A DNA stretch of 64,000 nt, taken from Cyclina sinensis (taxonomy: Eukaryota; Mollusca; Bivalvia; Venerida; Veneridae). Shown one piece after another: positions 22,061 to 33,793 of the stretch. Made by a program: the position numbers and the translations under genes. The stretch spans positions 124,001 to 188,000 of the forward strand of contig JAAONU010000108.1 in assembly GCA_012932295.1 (NCBI GenBank). Direction: 5' to 3'. The stretch's first letter is position 1, and every line of letters starts with the position of its first letter. Under the pieces are notes generated by a model that made no database searches, had not been told where the DNA came from, and was given only the letters and a program-made list of their open reading frames with translations.

Positions 22061-24284
22061 TTTATTAGGAATCTAAAACCTTAGAAATCATTTGAACTTT
22101 ATGAAAGATACATGTTTTAACATTTGACAGATCTGTAAGGGGGGACTCTGTAAAATGCCAATGTAATAGTGCAAATCTCTCGCACTTTTAGAACTCATGA
22201 CCATCACTATCTAGAATACGGCACCTGTAAAACTGCAACATATCTATTTTAATTTGGCTGGTTGAAAATAGGAATAATTTAAGATATTTGAAACAAAAGC
22301 TCAGCTCTGCAATTATACTATTATATTAATCGTCTTAAATATAGACACTAAAAACAATTACTAAAATTGTTTATGCCGGAGTTTGTTGCCTTTATGTACA
22401 TTCTATTGTGTTGTTAATTTACGGGATAACCAATTCTTCATACATATTTAATTCATATTTCTAAAAAAAGTAAAAAAGACATTGAAGTGAAATTTGAAAG
22501 CATTTTCATTGTAATTATGGTGAGCTTTGTAGGACTTTTTAGTTATCACAATTGTTCCGTTTAGGGCTTCAAAATATCAAAACAATAACAGTTACACAAA
22601 ACAATACGCTCCTGGGACAAAACAAATAGGAAAAAAATAATAAAGAATCAACACAGTACTCTTCTCTAATAACAACACGTTACTTAACGTTCCTTTAACT
22701 TTCATTTCTGACCGAGCGATGAATAAAATTGTAACAGGTAGTTTCGTTAGCAAATTGTTTGGAACGCGGAAGTTAAATTCAGTATTATCTTTATCGATGA
22801 TTAAATTCAGTACTAGCTTTACCGCATAACCGCCATTAGATGTAAAAAATATACTGATATTAACATTCCACAAGTAGTATTTACGTAAGAAAGGAATTTA
22901 AATATAACAATTAAAAACCGCATCTCTAAAGTAGCATAGTAAATTGCATAGTACAAAAAGCCTATTTGAAAAAAAAAGTCTAAACGTGATGCCCTTTCAT
23001 ACAACTATGTTTCAATACCTCAATGAATAAATTGTATATTTAGATAATTGATAAGCAAATGTGCCCAATTATAAGGGAGGTAACTAGTTTGCATTTTCAT
23101 ATGTGGATAGTTCTGTTTATTGCTCTTAATATCATATAACGTGAATCTGCTTACCAATGTTATGACAATTTACCGCATCAAGAGTCACTACATACCGCTT
23201 ACATCTGGTCCTTTAATTTCGAAGAGGGTTAACATATTTCATTGTTAGGTATTTACCAAAAATCTTTTCTGGAATCCTAACACTATGTCAAAAACTTAGA
23301 CATCTTTAATACTTGTTTGTAATGTGGTTTTAGTTTTCCTTTGCATGGTGTTTTCAAAGAGAATGAAATATCTGGTGTTAAGACTATTGTATAAATTAGT
23401 ATCTGATTTCCGATGTACGTTTTTTCGTGAATGAAACAGTAAAAATAAAATCCGGAGCCTAGTATCAATAACTGGTATGACTGATTGCTACCCTAATTAA
23501 TCTGGCGTTCACGAGTTGACCCTTTTTATAGACATTTTTTTCTTATTATTGTCAAACTGTTATGCGTATTTTTAAATGTCATTTTTTGTGCACAGAAACA
23601 CTGCCGATGGTGTTGGTTGATTTTTTTTTGTTACAGTATAAATTCATCTTCGATATCCTCTAAAAGTTGAAAGAACATGTATTTAATTACTTTTAGCGAA
23701 ACAAAAAATAAGACCATTCGCCATTATGTGTATTTGCCATTTATTTCACACTCTTTCTGTGGAGAAATGTTGCATAACGTCACAGTAAAAATAACCTTGT
23801 CATGAAAACTCGTAGAAAAATCACTGTGTCTTACCGGTAATGATGGAGTTCACTTATAAGTAGTGGATTTTTTTCTATTGTTTGGTTTTCGATATATTTA
23901 AATAGGAGTTAATTAAAAATTCATGATAAAACAACAAATATCCGGATACCTGTATCATACTGTAGATGTTTACCTATGCACCGTTTCCCTAATTCCAGTC
24001 ATTCAGAAATTTAAGTCAAATTTGATATCTTAAATTGTTCATTGAAAAATGATATTTTTTTGAAAATTGTTTCCCTAAAGGTTGATGTTGGTCATTTTTC
24101 CCAAAGCATTCTAGTTATCGTTCCCAACGACTTTAAATTAGGCAGTTTCCATGCATAAAGCTACTACTTTATTTTCGACTTGGAAAAAAGACATCACCTG
24201 TCAAACATTTTCTCAGTGTCTCTTCGACAAGTATGATTAGTTGGACCATGTTGTTTGCATTCTATTCAAACAATTTGTGAAGCC
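22061..24284. other. intergenic AT-rich DNA, no gene seen
   Basis: Several minus-strand frames of 60-93 codons occur (22592-23004 and 23283-23468). They are rich in Phe, Ile and Leu as expected from AT-rich DNA, and none resembles a known protein. Confidence 0.45.
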
Positions 24285-24830
24285 TTTCTTCCATCCGTTG
24301 GTTCCTTTCTTCCTTCCTTCCTTTGTAAGAATTCTTTAATCCTTTGGTTTATTCTTTCCTTCTTTTGAATTATGTCCGTTGGTTCCTTCCTTCCTTCCTT
24401 CCGATGGTTCCTTTATTCTGTTGGTTCTTTCCTTCTGCTGGTTCCTTCCATCCGTTCGTTCTTTCCTTCCGTTGGTTCACCCATTCCGTTGTTTCCTTCC
24501 TTCCTTCCTTCCTTCCTTCTTCCTTCCTTCTTTTCTTCCTTCCTTTCTTCCTTTCTTCTTTCCTTCCTTCCTTCTTTCGTAGGGGTTCTTCATCCCTTTA
24601 GTTTATTCCTTCCTTTTTTGGTCCCTTCCTTTCTTTCTTTCTTTATTTGGTTTATTCCTTATTTCATTCCTTCCTTTGGTTCCTTTCTCCCCCTTTTTTA
24701 TTTCTTTGTTTCTTCGTTCCAACCGTTCCTTCCGTTCCTATCTTCCTTCCTTCGTCCGCTGGTTATCCTTACTCCTTCCTTCCGTTTGTTTCTTCCACCC
24801 TTCCTTCTTTTGGTTTCTTCATTTTTTAAA
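24285..24830. repeat. pyrimidine-rich TTCC/TTCT low-complexity tract
   Basis: About 550 bases are dominated by TTCC and TTTC on the plus strand, with a recurring phrase CCGTTGGTTCCTTCC. It looks like a TTCC microsatellite with embedded longer units. Overlapping frames giving Phe-Leu-Pro-Ser runs in several phases are artefacts. Confidence 0.9.
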
Positions 24831-26220
24831 TTTCCTTTAAGTTTCTCATTCTTATTATTCTTTTTTCTCACCGTCCTGTTTTCTTCTATAACAGACGTAT
24901 ACAAAATATCGCTCATCTATTACATATTTCATTCTTTTCTTTGACTTAAAACATTCATACGATACGATGGTTGTTCTAAAATAGAGAGGAAAGTGGCAAT
25001 ACCGTTCACATCTTTTATTTACGTAAATCATATTACGAGTAACATGCATCGGAACATGTCCTCTACATACAGTAAAAACAAAACAATAAAATGTGACAAC
25101 AATTAAAGCGACATGTCTTACATGCCAAAGCAATGTTACCCTGCGTTAGTCACGCGTTTTGTATATGGTGTCACACATACCGTAATTTCTAAACATACTT
25201 GTTGGTGTAGAAAATGAAAATCGAACTTTTTTCAGTCAATGTTCTACGTTCCTCTATTTATCTTTATTATATCTATAAGAGGCAAAGGGCAACATAATGC
25301 CTGTCATATTTCAAATTAACTACATACTAGTAAGTGGGATTTTAATGATGATGAGAACTACATTCAAACTGCAGTATATATACTTTTAGTTTGCATAACA
25401 AGCAATGAATACTTATTAACTTCCAGTTTATGTAGAGACTATCATACCTTTTTGCTGGTATACTGTTACAAGGTTTACAAATTGTGATGACTCATATTTT
25501 TATACAAGTCACAAGTACGGCTGGCTTTACGCATACGTTGCACGATTTGCCCATGGCTTACAAATAATACCTTCTGGCCAAATATTTGTTTCTACTATAA
25601 TTTGATAACTTTTAATGTAGCATCCCATATTGACATATTCACTGGGAACATTTCGATGGGGATACGCATATCCTAGTAACTTTCGGGCAACTCTTTGACA
25701 TATATGACCTGAATAAAGGAACTGTACAGTAACGTGTTTCAATCGATTTCGCAAGAGACTGATCATTTCATAAAGTTATCCTGCTGCATATCTGACCTAA
25801 GAGCGTATCATTTGCCAAATCTGCATGTAAACAGAAGGTCGCCTGTTTCGGAAAGTACTTGTTGTTTTGCACTGCAATGATTGACGCACCGGATCAATCA
25901 CCAGAATTCATGGAAATGTTAAATACCGTATAACTTTTGTGTTCCAATATTTCAAACAGCAGATAATGAAGCAGGTCTTTCGTAATTTCACGATACAATA
26001 AACTAAGTAAATATTTCAGATAGCTGTGCCATGTAAGTTATGATATGAATAACCTTGACTTGAACTGCCGGACAAGTAGGTTTCTTTGAAACGGTAGTGA
26101 CTATTTCCGTAGATGAAACATTTATGATTAATATGATTTTCGTTTTAATGTGTGACTCCTCCAGAGAGGCAGACATAAAACCATTATAATTATGTTAAAT
26201 ATGTATAAAAGTTTAAACTA
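24831..26220. other. intergenic DNA, no gene seen
   Basis: The minus frame 25527-25766 (79 codons) shows no known family. No repeat was recognised. The GC content rises at 26221, where the Harbinger element starts. Confidence 0.4.
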
Positions 26221-26715
26221 CTCTTACAACCGGTCTTGCGTGCTTCTACGAGCGGTTTGCGTGCAAAAAAATGGCCAAGTAGTAAGATACACGCACGTGG
26301 AACGTACCTTTTTCCTGGACGCAAACACGACGCAAAGCACACAGCCCGAAAACTGGCCGGGCAGTTTTTCCCTACGACCTGTCTGTGACAATTAGAACGC
26401 CTGGAGCACGCTCGTGGCACGCACAGCAAAAGTACTGAGTAAGTGCGCTAGGCGTGCGTGTAACGCAGGAAAAGCATGCACAAATTCCAGGGTATTTTAC
26501 CACGAAGACGTACTTACCACGCAAGAAACTCGTACTTTCAACTTGCTTTCAATGTACGTGTTAACAAAAAGGGGGGTGAGCGCACTTCCTCCGTGCGTTT
26601 ATCTTACTTTCAAAGTGCAGGGCGAGTACTTCTACCGTACTTATGAAGTGCGTCGCACGATAAAAGTGGGTCACAACTACTTGCTGTGCATCGTGCGCGT
26701 ATATCAAAGCTGATA

Positions 26716-26946
26716 CTAAAAGTAGTCTCCAGCAGACTGTTGGTCAAGCTCCTGGAACAGCGTCTCATACTGGCCAAACAGAGGCCTTCTGGTCAGCCAT
26801 GGCTTCACCCAATAACGCCTCCTTCTTCTTTGCCTCTCTTGCAGGCGATCCCGAGTAACCACTGTCAGCATTGCGTCATAATCTTCGGCCTCCTCTAGCA
26901 TAAGCAGCAGTAGAAGTCGATGGCGCATCCTTCTTGGAAGTGCCAT
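26716..26946 (-). pseudogene. Harbinger transposase N-terminal fragment
   Basis: From ATG at 26946 the frame gives 76 residues to a stop at 26716. After an acidic stretch (EEAEDYD) comes RQRRRRRYWVKPWLTRRPLF then GQYETLFQEL. This pattern (RRYWV.PW...R...GQY..L..EL) matches the N-terminal region of invertebrate HARBI1-like transposases, which are normally several hundred residues long with a DDE nuclease domain. Here the frame stops just after the point where the conserved F..(F/Y)(L/V)RM segment would begin. The reading frame also extends upstream to a TTG at 26958, but ATG at 26946 is the natural start. It is probably not catalytic. It could still make a short basic peptide. Confidence 0.65.
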
Positions 26947-26989
26947 TTTGGAAGCCAAAACAGTGAATGATGAAGAGACTCGGTGCTCC

Positions 26990-26997
26990 CTTTTATA
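26990..26997 (-). promoter_or_regulatory. TATA box of the Harbinger fragment
   Basis: TATAAAAG on the minus strand lies 43 bases before the ATG at 26946, in the spacing expected for a Pol II core promoter with a very short leader. It supports the idea that the transposase start region is preserved. Confidence 0.5.
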
Positions 26998-27381
26998 TTA
27001 TTTTGACTATCCGTGCGTCCCAGCAATCTGACGCACGAGTGTCGTGCTTAACACTTCCGTGCTTATTACGTTTTTCTTTCTTTTCTCTTATTTCGTAAGT
27101 ACGATTTCTGAAAACGTACGCTTCACTTGCAATACACGTACGCTTATCTCACTCACTGTGTGCGACACAAGTATAGATCGTACGTACTCCTTACATCTTC
27201 CTACTTCCAAAAAGGCGTACAGACCACTTGCGGGCCCCACGTGTAGAGCACGAGACACCTACTCATAAAGTACTTACTACGTAAGTCCGCTGCGATTTAA
27301 TTTTCATCCTGCGATAACGCTACGCCTGACAAGAATTCCGAGGACGTACGATCTCTAAGCACGCACGACGGGTTGTAAGAG

Positions 27382-27964
27382 AACCATTAGTCAGCCAAAT
27401 ATCTGACACACATTAAATATGTTGCCACACTTAGTTTACCTGGCGAGTTTTTAAACTGATTATTTTTCATGAATAAAAAATAAACTTCAATGCATAGCCA
27501 GCACTACTGATCGACATAAACCTACCCTATACAAGTCGGGATTGTTTACATTTGTATACTGTACTCAATTGATAAAACCAGGTCTATTTTAAGACCGGTT
27601 GAAATAACTGTCGTATTGTATTTAATATTTTAGATAGTTGTCATCCGTTTAAACTATTTCTTCCGTTTCAATAATGTTGGTTTTTCGTATCGTTATTATT
27701 TACTGTACTAGGAATTTTAGAAGTTTTTGCCACAGTTAATGTGAATGCTGAACTGAGAATTGTGGATTGCAGACAAGGGGCAAGTTTTAAGAAAAGTAGT
27801 AGCAACGAGCCTGCTGATCAAAAAGGCCTAATAAAACCTTTAATGTTTTTCAACAAATAACTATCACTTGCCTTGTAATTAAAGTTCTTCATGCTTTAGA
27901 ATAACGAGGAAGGATAATAGCTATATTCGTCAAAATTTGGTCCCATCAAGGTGACGAGTGTTTA
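27382..27964. other. intergenic DNA, no gene seen
   Basis: Unique-looking AT-rich DNA between the Harbinger element and the 46-bp array. Confidence 0.45.
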
Positions 27965-28285
27965 AACATCTTGATTGCGATAATCAACAAAGATGAAACT
28001 GAGTGTTGTGTGCGTGCACATTGCGATATTCAGCAAAGATGAAACTGTGTGTTCTGTACGTGCACATTGCGAAAATCAGCATAGATGAAACTGAGTGTTA
28101 TGTACGTCCACATTGCGGTAATCAGTAAACATGAAACTGTGTGTTCTGTACGTGCACATTGCGATAATCAGTAAAGATGAAACTGTGTGTTCTGTACGTC
28201 CGCATTGCGATAATCAGTAAATATGAAACTGTGTGTTCTGTACGTGCACTTTGCGATAATCAGTAAACATAAAACTGAGTGTACA
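27965..28285 (+). repeat. 46-bp tandem repeat, about 6-7 units
   Basis: Units read GATGAAACTGTGTGTTCTGT then ACGTGCACATTGCGATAATC then AGTAAA, with substitutions. The array decays on the right into GT/GC-alternating sequence (to about 28490). Non-coding. Confidence 0.9.
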
Positions 28286-28490
28286 GTGCGTGCTCATGTG
28301 TAAGTGTAGGATGAGTGTGTGCCTATTTGTGCTAATTCGCGCTTGTGCTATTGTATCCGCCCGCTTGTGCGTGTGAGATGCGGGTTTGCACGATAATCAA
28401 ATATGTATAAGTGTACGTTTAACTGCATGAGAACGTGCATGCACGCGCTTGTGTTTGCGTATGTGCATCTCTGTGTGCATGTGTGTGATT
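28286..28490. repeat. GTGC-rich alternating sequence
   Basis: Degenerate purine-pyrimidine alternation with many GTGTG, GTGCG and CATG words, contiguous with the 46-bp array. Confidence 0.55.
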
Positions 28491-29818
28491 AGGTTTCGTT
28501 TTACTAAATATGCCTTATCATAAAATGGATTCGGGTTCGAGTTTGGTACCCCACACGGAACCATTTACAGTAATTATTAGGTTTTCTAGCAGTGCATGTT
28601 TTAGGACTGCATAGTTTTTCGCGACAGAGAATAACGGTGAAACCAGTGTCTGATCTCTTGAATTACTTTAGTTTTATTCTTCTGATATCTGGTAGATTGC
28701 TCCCATACCAATATAGTGTGGGTTCTATATGTTTGACTTTACCCTGAAACTAAAACAACGTGCCAATATAACACTCCTCGGTATCTTCTCTAATAGCATG
28801 TGGTAAGATTTGTAATATCGTCGCCTTGGCAAAGGCCGCATACATGTTCTCTTTATAGACAGTTAAAATGTAAGAATAAAAGAATACTCGTTAAAGTAGA
28901 GCGCTCCTTTATACAACTGTATATTTGCAATAATCGTTTTCACGACGAGCAGTATTGATTGTTGATTTTTAAGTAGTAAGGTATTTTTCAAGCCCAGATG
29001 ATATTATAGAATTTAAAAGTTGATTCCGTGTCAAATTTGCCACTCATGTTACAAGCTTTAAACAAAATATTTAAACAGTTATTCTCAAACTTGAAGAACA
29101 AATTGTTTATATGACCTTTACCTGCCGACATAAAAACGTAGTCGTTTCGTTTTGGAATGTTCCAAATATGCATTACTGTATACTGTAAAGTTTCATGAAT
29201 ATCATACCTGATATTTTACAGCGTAAAGCTTAAGGAGAAACATACTCGATTATTTCAATGTCGATGAATACAGCTCTTATATTAATAATTCACTTGTAAC
29301 TTCTTTTCTGGATTTAAGTTCCGGCAACGTTTGGTTTAGTTAGCAACATCGGACTTCACCTCAAAATACATTTTGCATTGAATGCAATTGTTTCTATTCA
29401 TTGTTTTCGTATAAAGTACAATATATTGTCACGGCGTAACAAACCTACAAAGGATGAAAAAAACACTAATCTGACTTGAAAACAGTTGTGGTCTTGTTTT
29501 GCTAAAATAACGTATTTGAGATACTAACACGTACAAAAAGTCAAACGATTAATTGTTGAAAAACTTTCGAAAAAAGAAATCTACGCACTTGTCAGATGGT
29601 CATTGACACAACATTTGATTTTATCTATATGTGTGTATTACGTCTATAAATACTCATCGAAAGACTTTCGTGATTGTAACTCTCCCCGCATAGGCTCTAG
29701 CGTTACGAACGTTATAAAACCTATATTTAGAATTTTGATTTTCGTGTGATTGAAAACATTTTTACTCTTCGCGCATGCGCTCACATCATATCCGTATTTG
29801 AACATTGACCAAAACCCA
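28491..29818. other. intergenic DNA, no gene seen
   Basis: A sequence GGGTTCGAGTTTGGTACCCC near 28527 recalls a Pol III B box, but no A box is seen before it. Nothing else was recognised. Confidence 0.4.
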
Positions 29819-30326
29819 CATGTATTCGTTTTATGGATAAAAATGCCCCAAACATCGCTCTCAAAGTTTTGCCAAAATATTAAAAATGTAAGTATATAAG
29901 ATGTTTGCAGTTTGTTTACTTTAGCAAACACAAGATGGAATCTTTTAGAGAGAAATCAAAGGTAGGGTGTAACAAATGTTATCACTTTAAATGGAGTTAC
30001 TGATTGCTATATTTATGTAGACACGTACAGGTAAAGTGATAATAGATCGACAGGAAACACTGTGTGGATTAGTTGATCAGTTTGTAGAGTGTCCACCCTG
30101 TAAGCGGAAGACCCTTGGCACGATTTGTTCACCACGTGCCTCAATATTCACCTAAAATAATTCACTTATCCATGTTATCAGTGACAATAAGGGTTACGTC
30201 TGTAAGCTTATTTTTTAGTAAGTCTTTTTGAAGTAAACTGACCCTCGGAAACATTCTTGTTCACTTTCGTATTTATTTGCTATAATTTATGGGGGTTCGG
30301 AATATTTATTCATGAAACAAATGCAT
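29819..30326. repeat. widely spaced inverted repeat
   Basis: CATGTATTCGTTTTATGGAT at 29819 onward is imperfectly complementary to the sequence ending CATGAAACAAATGCATG at 30326, over about 35 bases. The spacer is about 435 bp. It could be the remains of a short inverted-repeat element, but no target duplication was found. Confidence 0.35.
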
Positions 30327-31659
30327 GCGCCGGTCCTGGTAAAGACGACATGCTACGGAACATGTCACTTGGTACACCTAACACCTGTTTCGGGGATACT
30401 GTGTTCTATATTTATCCGGAATTTCCCAATTGGGTGAATATGAAATGTGCTTTTTCCAATGCAATGTTACCTCCGCGAGCCGACTTTTTTTGTCAGAAAA
30501 CAATGTTTTACCGACAGAATTGATGGAAAGTGAAAAAAAGGTTTTCTATATCTACCGTTTAACTGTGAACATGGTGCTTAATCTTAATTGTTTACTTACA
30601 CTAAAAATAAATCTACTCTAAGAAAGGCATTTCCCACCTCACTGGCCTTTTTTTGTATAAACCCAAGGTCAGTGCGTTCCGTGCAGCTCATGAATGTGCG
30701 CAACACAAATCCGTGCATTCCATACATTAAACATACATTGTATTTGCAAGTTTTGTATACGTGATTTCCAATAAATAAATAAAGAGTGCTACCGATTTTC
30801 TGTGCACATTTATTGATATCTTATATATCTTTGTCTTTATATTATCCTGCAATTTTTGTTTAAAACTACACAGGATGAAATTTTATATCCTTTCTTTTTA
30901 ACCATTATAACATTTTTTTTCTAATAATGACTGAACCTTTGCGAAACAAAAAAGGGAATTGTAGACTGGGGCGACCTTAGAACTCCATTTTATTTAACTG
31001 ATGCCTTTTCATATCGAAAGTGTAAGTCTTAGAGGTGTTCCGAATGAGACCTCTGACCATAGCATATGATACTGATATACTGATATTGGGTCTGACCGAC
31101 TGTAATCGCCATTCAGATTATGTCTTTCCTGGTTGTTCAGTGACAGACCATAGAAGAACTAGTTTAGTTGTAGCGTATAGCTACAGTTACTATTATTTTT
31201 AGCAAATATGAGCCAATGACAATGTAATTCGATATGTTCTGCAATCATGGTGTTTCTGTATGTGAATTGTTTCTATATGTGAACTGATTATATAGGTATG
31301 CGAATTGTTAATAATAACCGCATACAGCATTGATTTGCTCATTCGACTTCCGCAATGCAAGGTACAGAGAAATTACATTATGTGGATAAAAAGTGCTGAC
31401 TATGCTTTTAGAAACTCTGAATAAATCCGCTCATTTATGTCGGACTGTAAAAAATTCAAGCCAATATTTTCGTACGAATGTAACAGGTCTCATTTGTAGC
31501 CAGAACTCATAGTATTTTGTTATAAAGACTTCGTAATTCTCTGACACAAATGTTAAAATGAATGTGTAATTTGTAATTCTGGAACTTCCTTCTATTTTGT
31601 GAAATTTCCATAAGTTCAGATTAAACATAAAGACGTACGGGATATTCAACTAAAGAAAG
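30327..31659. other. intergenic DNA, no gene seen
   Basis: Two overlapping plus-strand frames (30257-30523 and 30430-30621) have no recognisable domains and start in the inverted repeat. The rest is featureless AT-rich DNA. Confidence 0.4.
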
Positions 31660-31711
31660 AGAGCACGTATGTGCGTGCATGCGTGCGTGCGTGCGCGCGT
31701 ATGTGTGTGTG
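31660..31711. repeat. alternating GTGC/GCGT tract, Z-DNA-prone
   Basis: A run of TGCG and GTGT units with almost strict purine-pyrimidine alternation. Such sequences can adopt left-handed DNA under supercoiling. Confidence 0.8.
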
Positions 31712-32484
31712 TCCTGGTCACGTGATATACTCCCTTGCTCTCATAGACTTTGGTGAATATCTTACTGTCAGACTAAATAATATCTTGCTCAAACATTTAA
31801 TTGTAAACATTAACTACCCTTGATGACTACTAAGTGCGCAGCGTCCAAATTCAAAAGCCCGCTGGACCCATACCTCCTAGCAAGTTCAATATAACCGTAC
31901 TTTATTTACTGCGATATTAAGTCAGTAGATATTGTCACTATATCCCGGATGGAGCTGTTTGTTGATTGTAGCGCACACCAACATGTGTTTATACAAGATG
32001 TACATGTATATGTCTGTAGATATGTTCAAGAGGTAATCTGATGAAAGAACCCAACAATAAATACAAGCTCTAGAAACCATATAATTATTTGTAATCAATA
32101 ACTCCCCTGAAGAAAATTGAAAACAGTGCGTTTTTCATGTGGTTATCAATGTGTGAGTCTTTTGTTTCATTCGCTTTCTACTTCTTGAACAGTAAGCATG
32201 TGAAGTTATCAAGCGTTTGAAGGCTCGGTAGAAGTCAATAACACATTACAATGATAAGATATATCAATTCCAAATATGTTGCTTTGGCTGATCAAGTCAA
32301 AGGAAGAAAAACAGTCTATATCACACACAACAGATATATGCCGAACACGTCTTTGTGAAGAATGAAAGCAATTTTTCCTTAGTAACTAGGCCGTGAAAAT
32401 AAGAAACAACTTGTGTATACCGAAAAGTCCATTACTTCCAATACTTGTATGTAAGGCAGCAAAAATAAGCAAACAAACAAAAAC
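31712..32484. other. intergenic DNA, no gene seen
   Basis: No gene, RNA or repeat noticed. A short CAAA run precedes the SINE-like sequence. Confidence 0.45.
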
Positions 32485-32700
32485 GAGGTACAGTGGTCAA
32501 GGGGTAGGGCGCCGGACTCCCGATAAGGAGATCGTTGGTTCAAATCCCCTCAAGGTGAGAAACAGTGACTTTCCGGTTTCTTCAATTTCGGCGCGAGTTC
32601 TGGTTTTAAGCCCAGGAAACAATCATGCAAGTTACAAGATCGATAGTTTAAACTAAAGGGAAACAAATCGTATTCATCATCATTCTGGTTTGTTTCTTCT
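32485..32700 (+). mobile_element. tRNA-derived SINE-like element
   Basis: The head (32485-32557) has an A-box-like TGGTCAAGGGG, an anticodon-arm-like CTCC-loop-GGAG and a B box GGTTCAAATCC, spaced as in a tRNA gene. Stems are imperfect, as usual for SINE heads. About 140 bp of unrelated sequence follows, which would be the SINE body. The right end is not defined, no target duplication was found, and I cannot name the family. The plus-strand frame 32393-32656 through it is not a gene. Confidence 0.55.
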
Positions 32701-33180
32701 TAGCGCCCTTAGGAAATGTCTTAACGAAACCGACATAATGGAAAGGACTGTAACAGAGAAGCATCATATTTAGTCAGTAGCGAAGCTTTACATATCAAGC
32801 ATGGAATCACTGTAAATTTCTTTGTGAGCCCATACAAGATCTGTAGATATAACTCTGTTTTCATTTTGCGTCTCAGAAGGGATGTAAATCTTACAACCAT
32901 ACTTCAAACTACTATACATGATTACCTTTCTTTGAAATTAAAGAAAACGGATTTTAAATAAACACATATTCGTCCTAAATACAAACATAGAATGTAGCAA
33001 ACTTAACATGTTACACTGAACTTGTTTAAAGGCGCTACAAGCTTTATTTCTCGTATGATTAAAACAACTCCAGTCTAGTTTCAGTTACAGCTTTTTTTTA
33101 AGATAGGGCCTATTTCGTCTGATAATAATGTTGCGAATATATAATTCTGTAAGAGCACATGTTCAAAAAATTAATGTGTT
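32701..33180. other. intergenic DNA, no gene seen
   Basis: Nothing recognised between the SINE-like element and the 613-bp MITE. Confidence 0.45.
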
Positions 33181-33793
33181 ATATCCTTCGAACGACTGAC
33201 ACTTTTGCAACTATTTTCCTAGATACCCCCTACCTCCAAGTTCAGTCTCTCAGTCCGACTGGGCACTAAACTGGGATATTTTAACCTTATGAAAAGGTGA
33301 TTTAGCGGTGTGTGACAAAAATTCTCGCGTAAGAGCTCGTGATTCTAGAAAATGACGTCATGCGCAGGGCGTCATGACAATGTATGCTCGGCCAACTTAA
33401 AAAAAATATAAAAAAATGGAAGGAATGACCAAGTTTCAGTGAATCCAGCATGCATAGCTTTGTCTCTCTCCTCTACCTTGAATGTTCATCTTAAAATACA
33501 ACATTTTGGCAGGAAAGGTCACGTGACACGCACCTGCTCAGAAACATGTGTTGGCGGTAGAAGTCAAATTTTCCATTTTGTCGAATTTGCACGGACAAAC
33601 GTTTTTAAATAGATACAGCGGTGTCCAAAATTCGTCCTTGACCTTGATCACGTGACATCCCGTATTTTGCCATATATACTTTTCAATGTTGGGGCCGAAT
33701 CCATATTTGGGAAGTTTATGTGGGATCTACGGAGGCCTAAAGGTGCCATCTTCGCGAATACCTTTTATTACGTTACCGTCGTCCAAAGGATAT
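33181..33793 (+). mobile_element. intact 613-bp MITE-like element
   Basis: It begins ATATCCTTCGAAC and ends GTCCAAAGGATAT, which are inverted repeats agreeing at 11 of 13 positions. It matches the split copy at 5807-6351 plus 8442-8503 along its length with scattered substitutions, a 12-bp insertion near 33403 and small gaps. Both copies contain CACGTGAC motifs and a GACGTCATGCGCA-like segment. Flanks are compatible with a 2-bp AT or TA duplication, but this is ambiguous. No protein is encoded. Confidence 0.72.

Larger units (their letters stand above)
26221..27381 (-). mobile_element. non-autonomous PIF/Harbinger element
   Basis: The two ends form inverted repeats: CTCTTACAACCGGTCTTGCG at 26221 against CTCTTACAACCCGTCGTGCG at 27381 inward, followed by TGCTT on both sides. 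The interior is richer in GC than its flanks and full of GTGCGT/ACGCAC words. A minus-strand frame encodes what looks like the N-terminus of a Harbinger transposase. The catalytic part is absent, so this is a deletion derivative. The expected 3-bp target duplication is not clear at these ends. Confidence 0.68.

Noticed and set aside
24344..24944. FLPSFLPS-type frames up to 190 codons
   Set aside because: They come from the TTCC-rich tract and are open in several frames at once.
28520..28560. Possible tRNA gene at GGGTTCGAGTTTGG
   Set aside because: No A box or foldable cloverleaf was found upstream.
29644..30523. Two frames sharing a WGxFIHxTNxC-like stretch on opposite strands
   Set aside because: The resemblance is explained by the inverted repeat at 29819-29853 and 30289-30326 and not by related genes.
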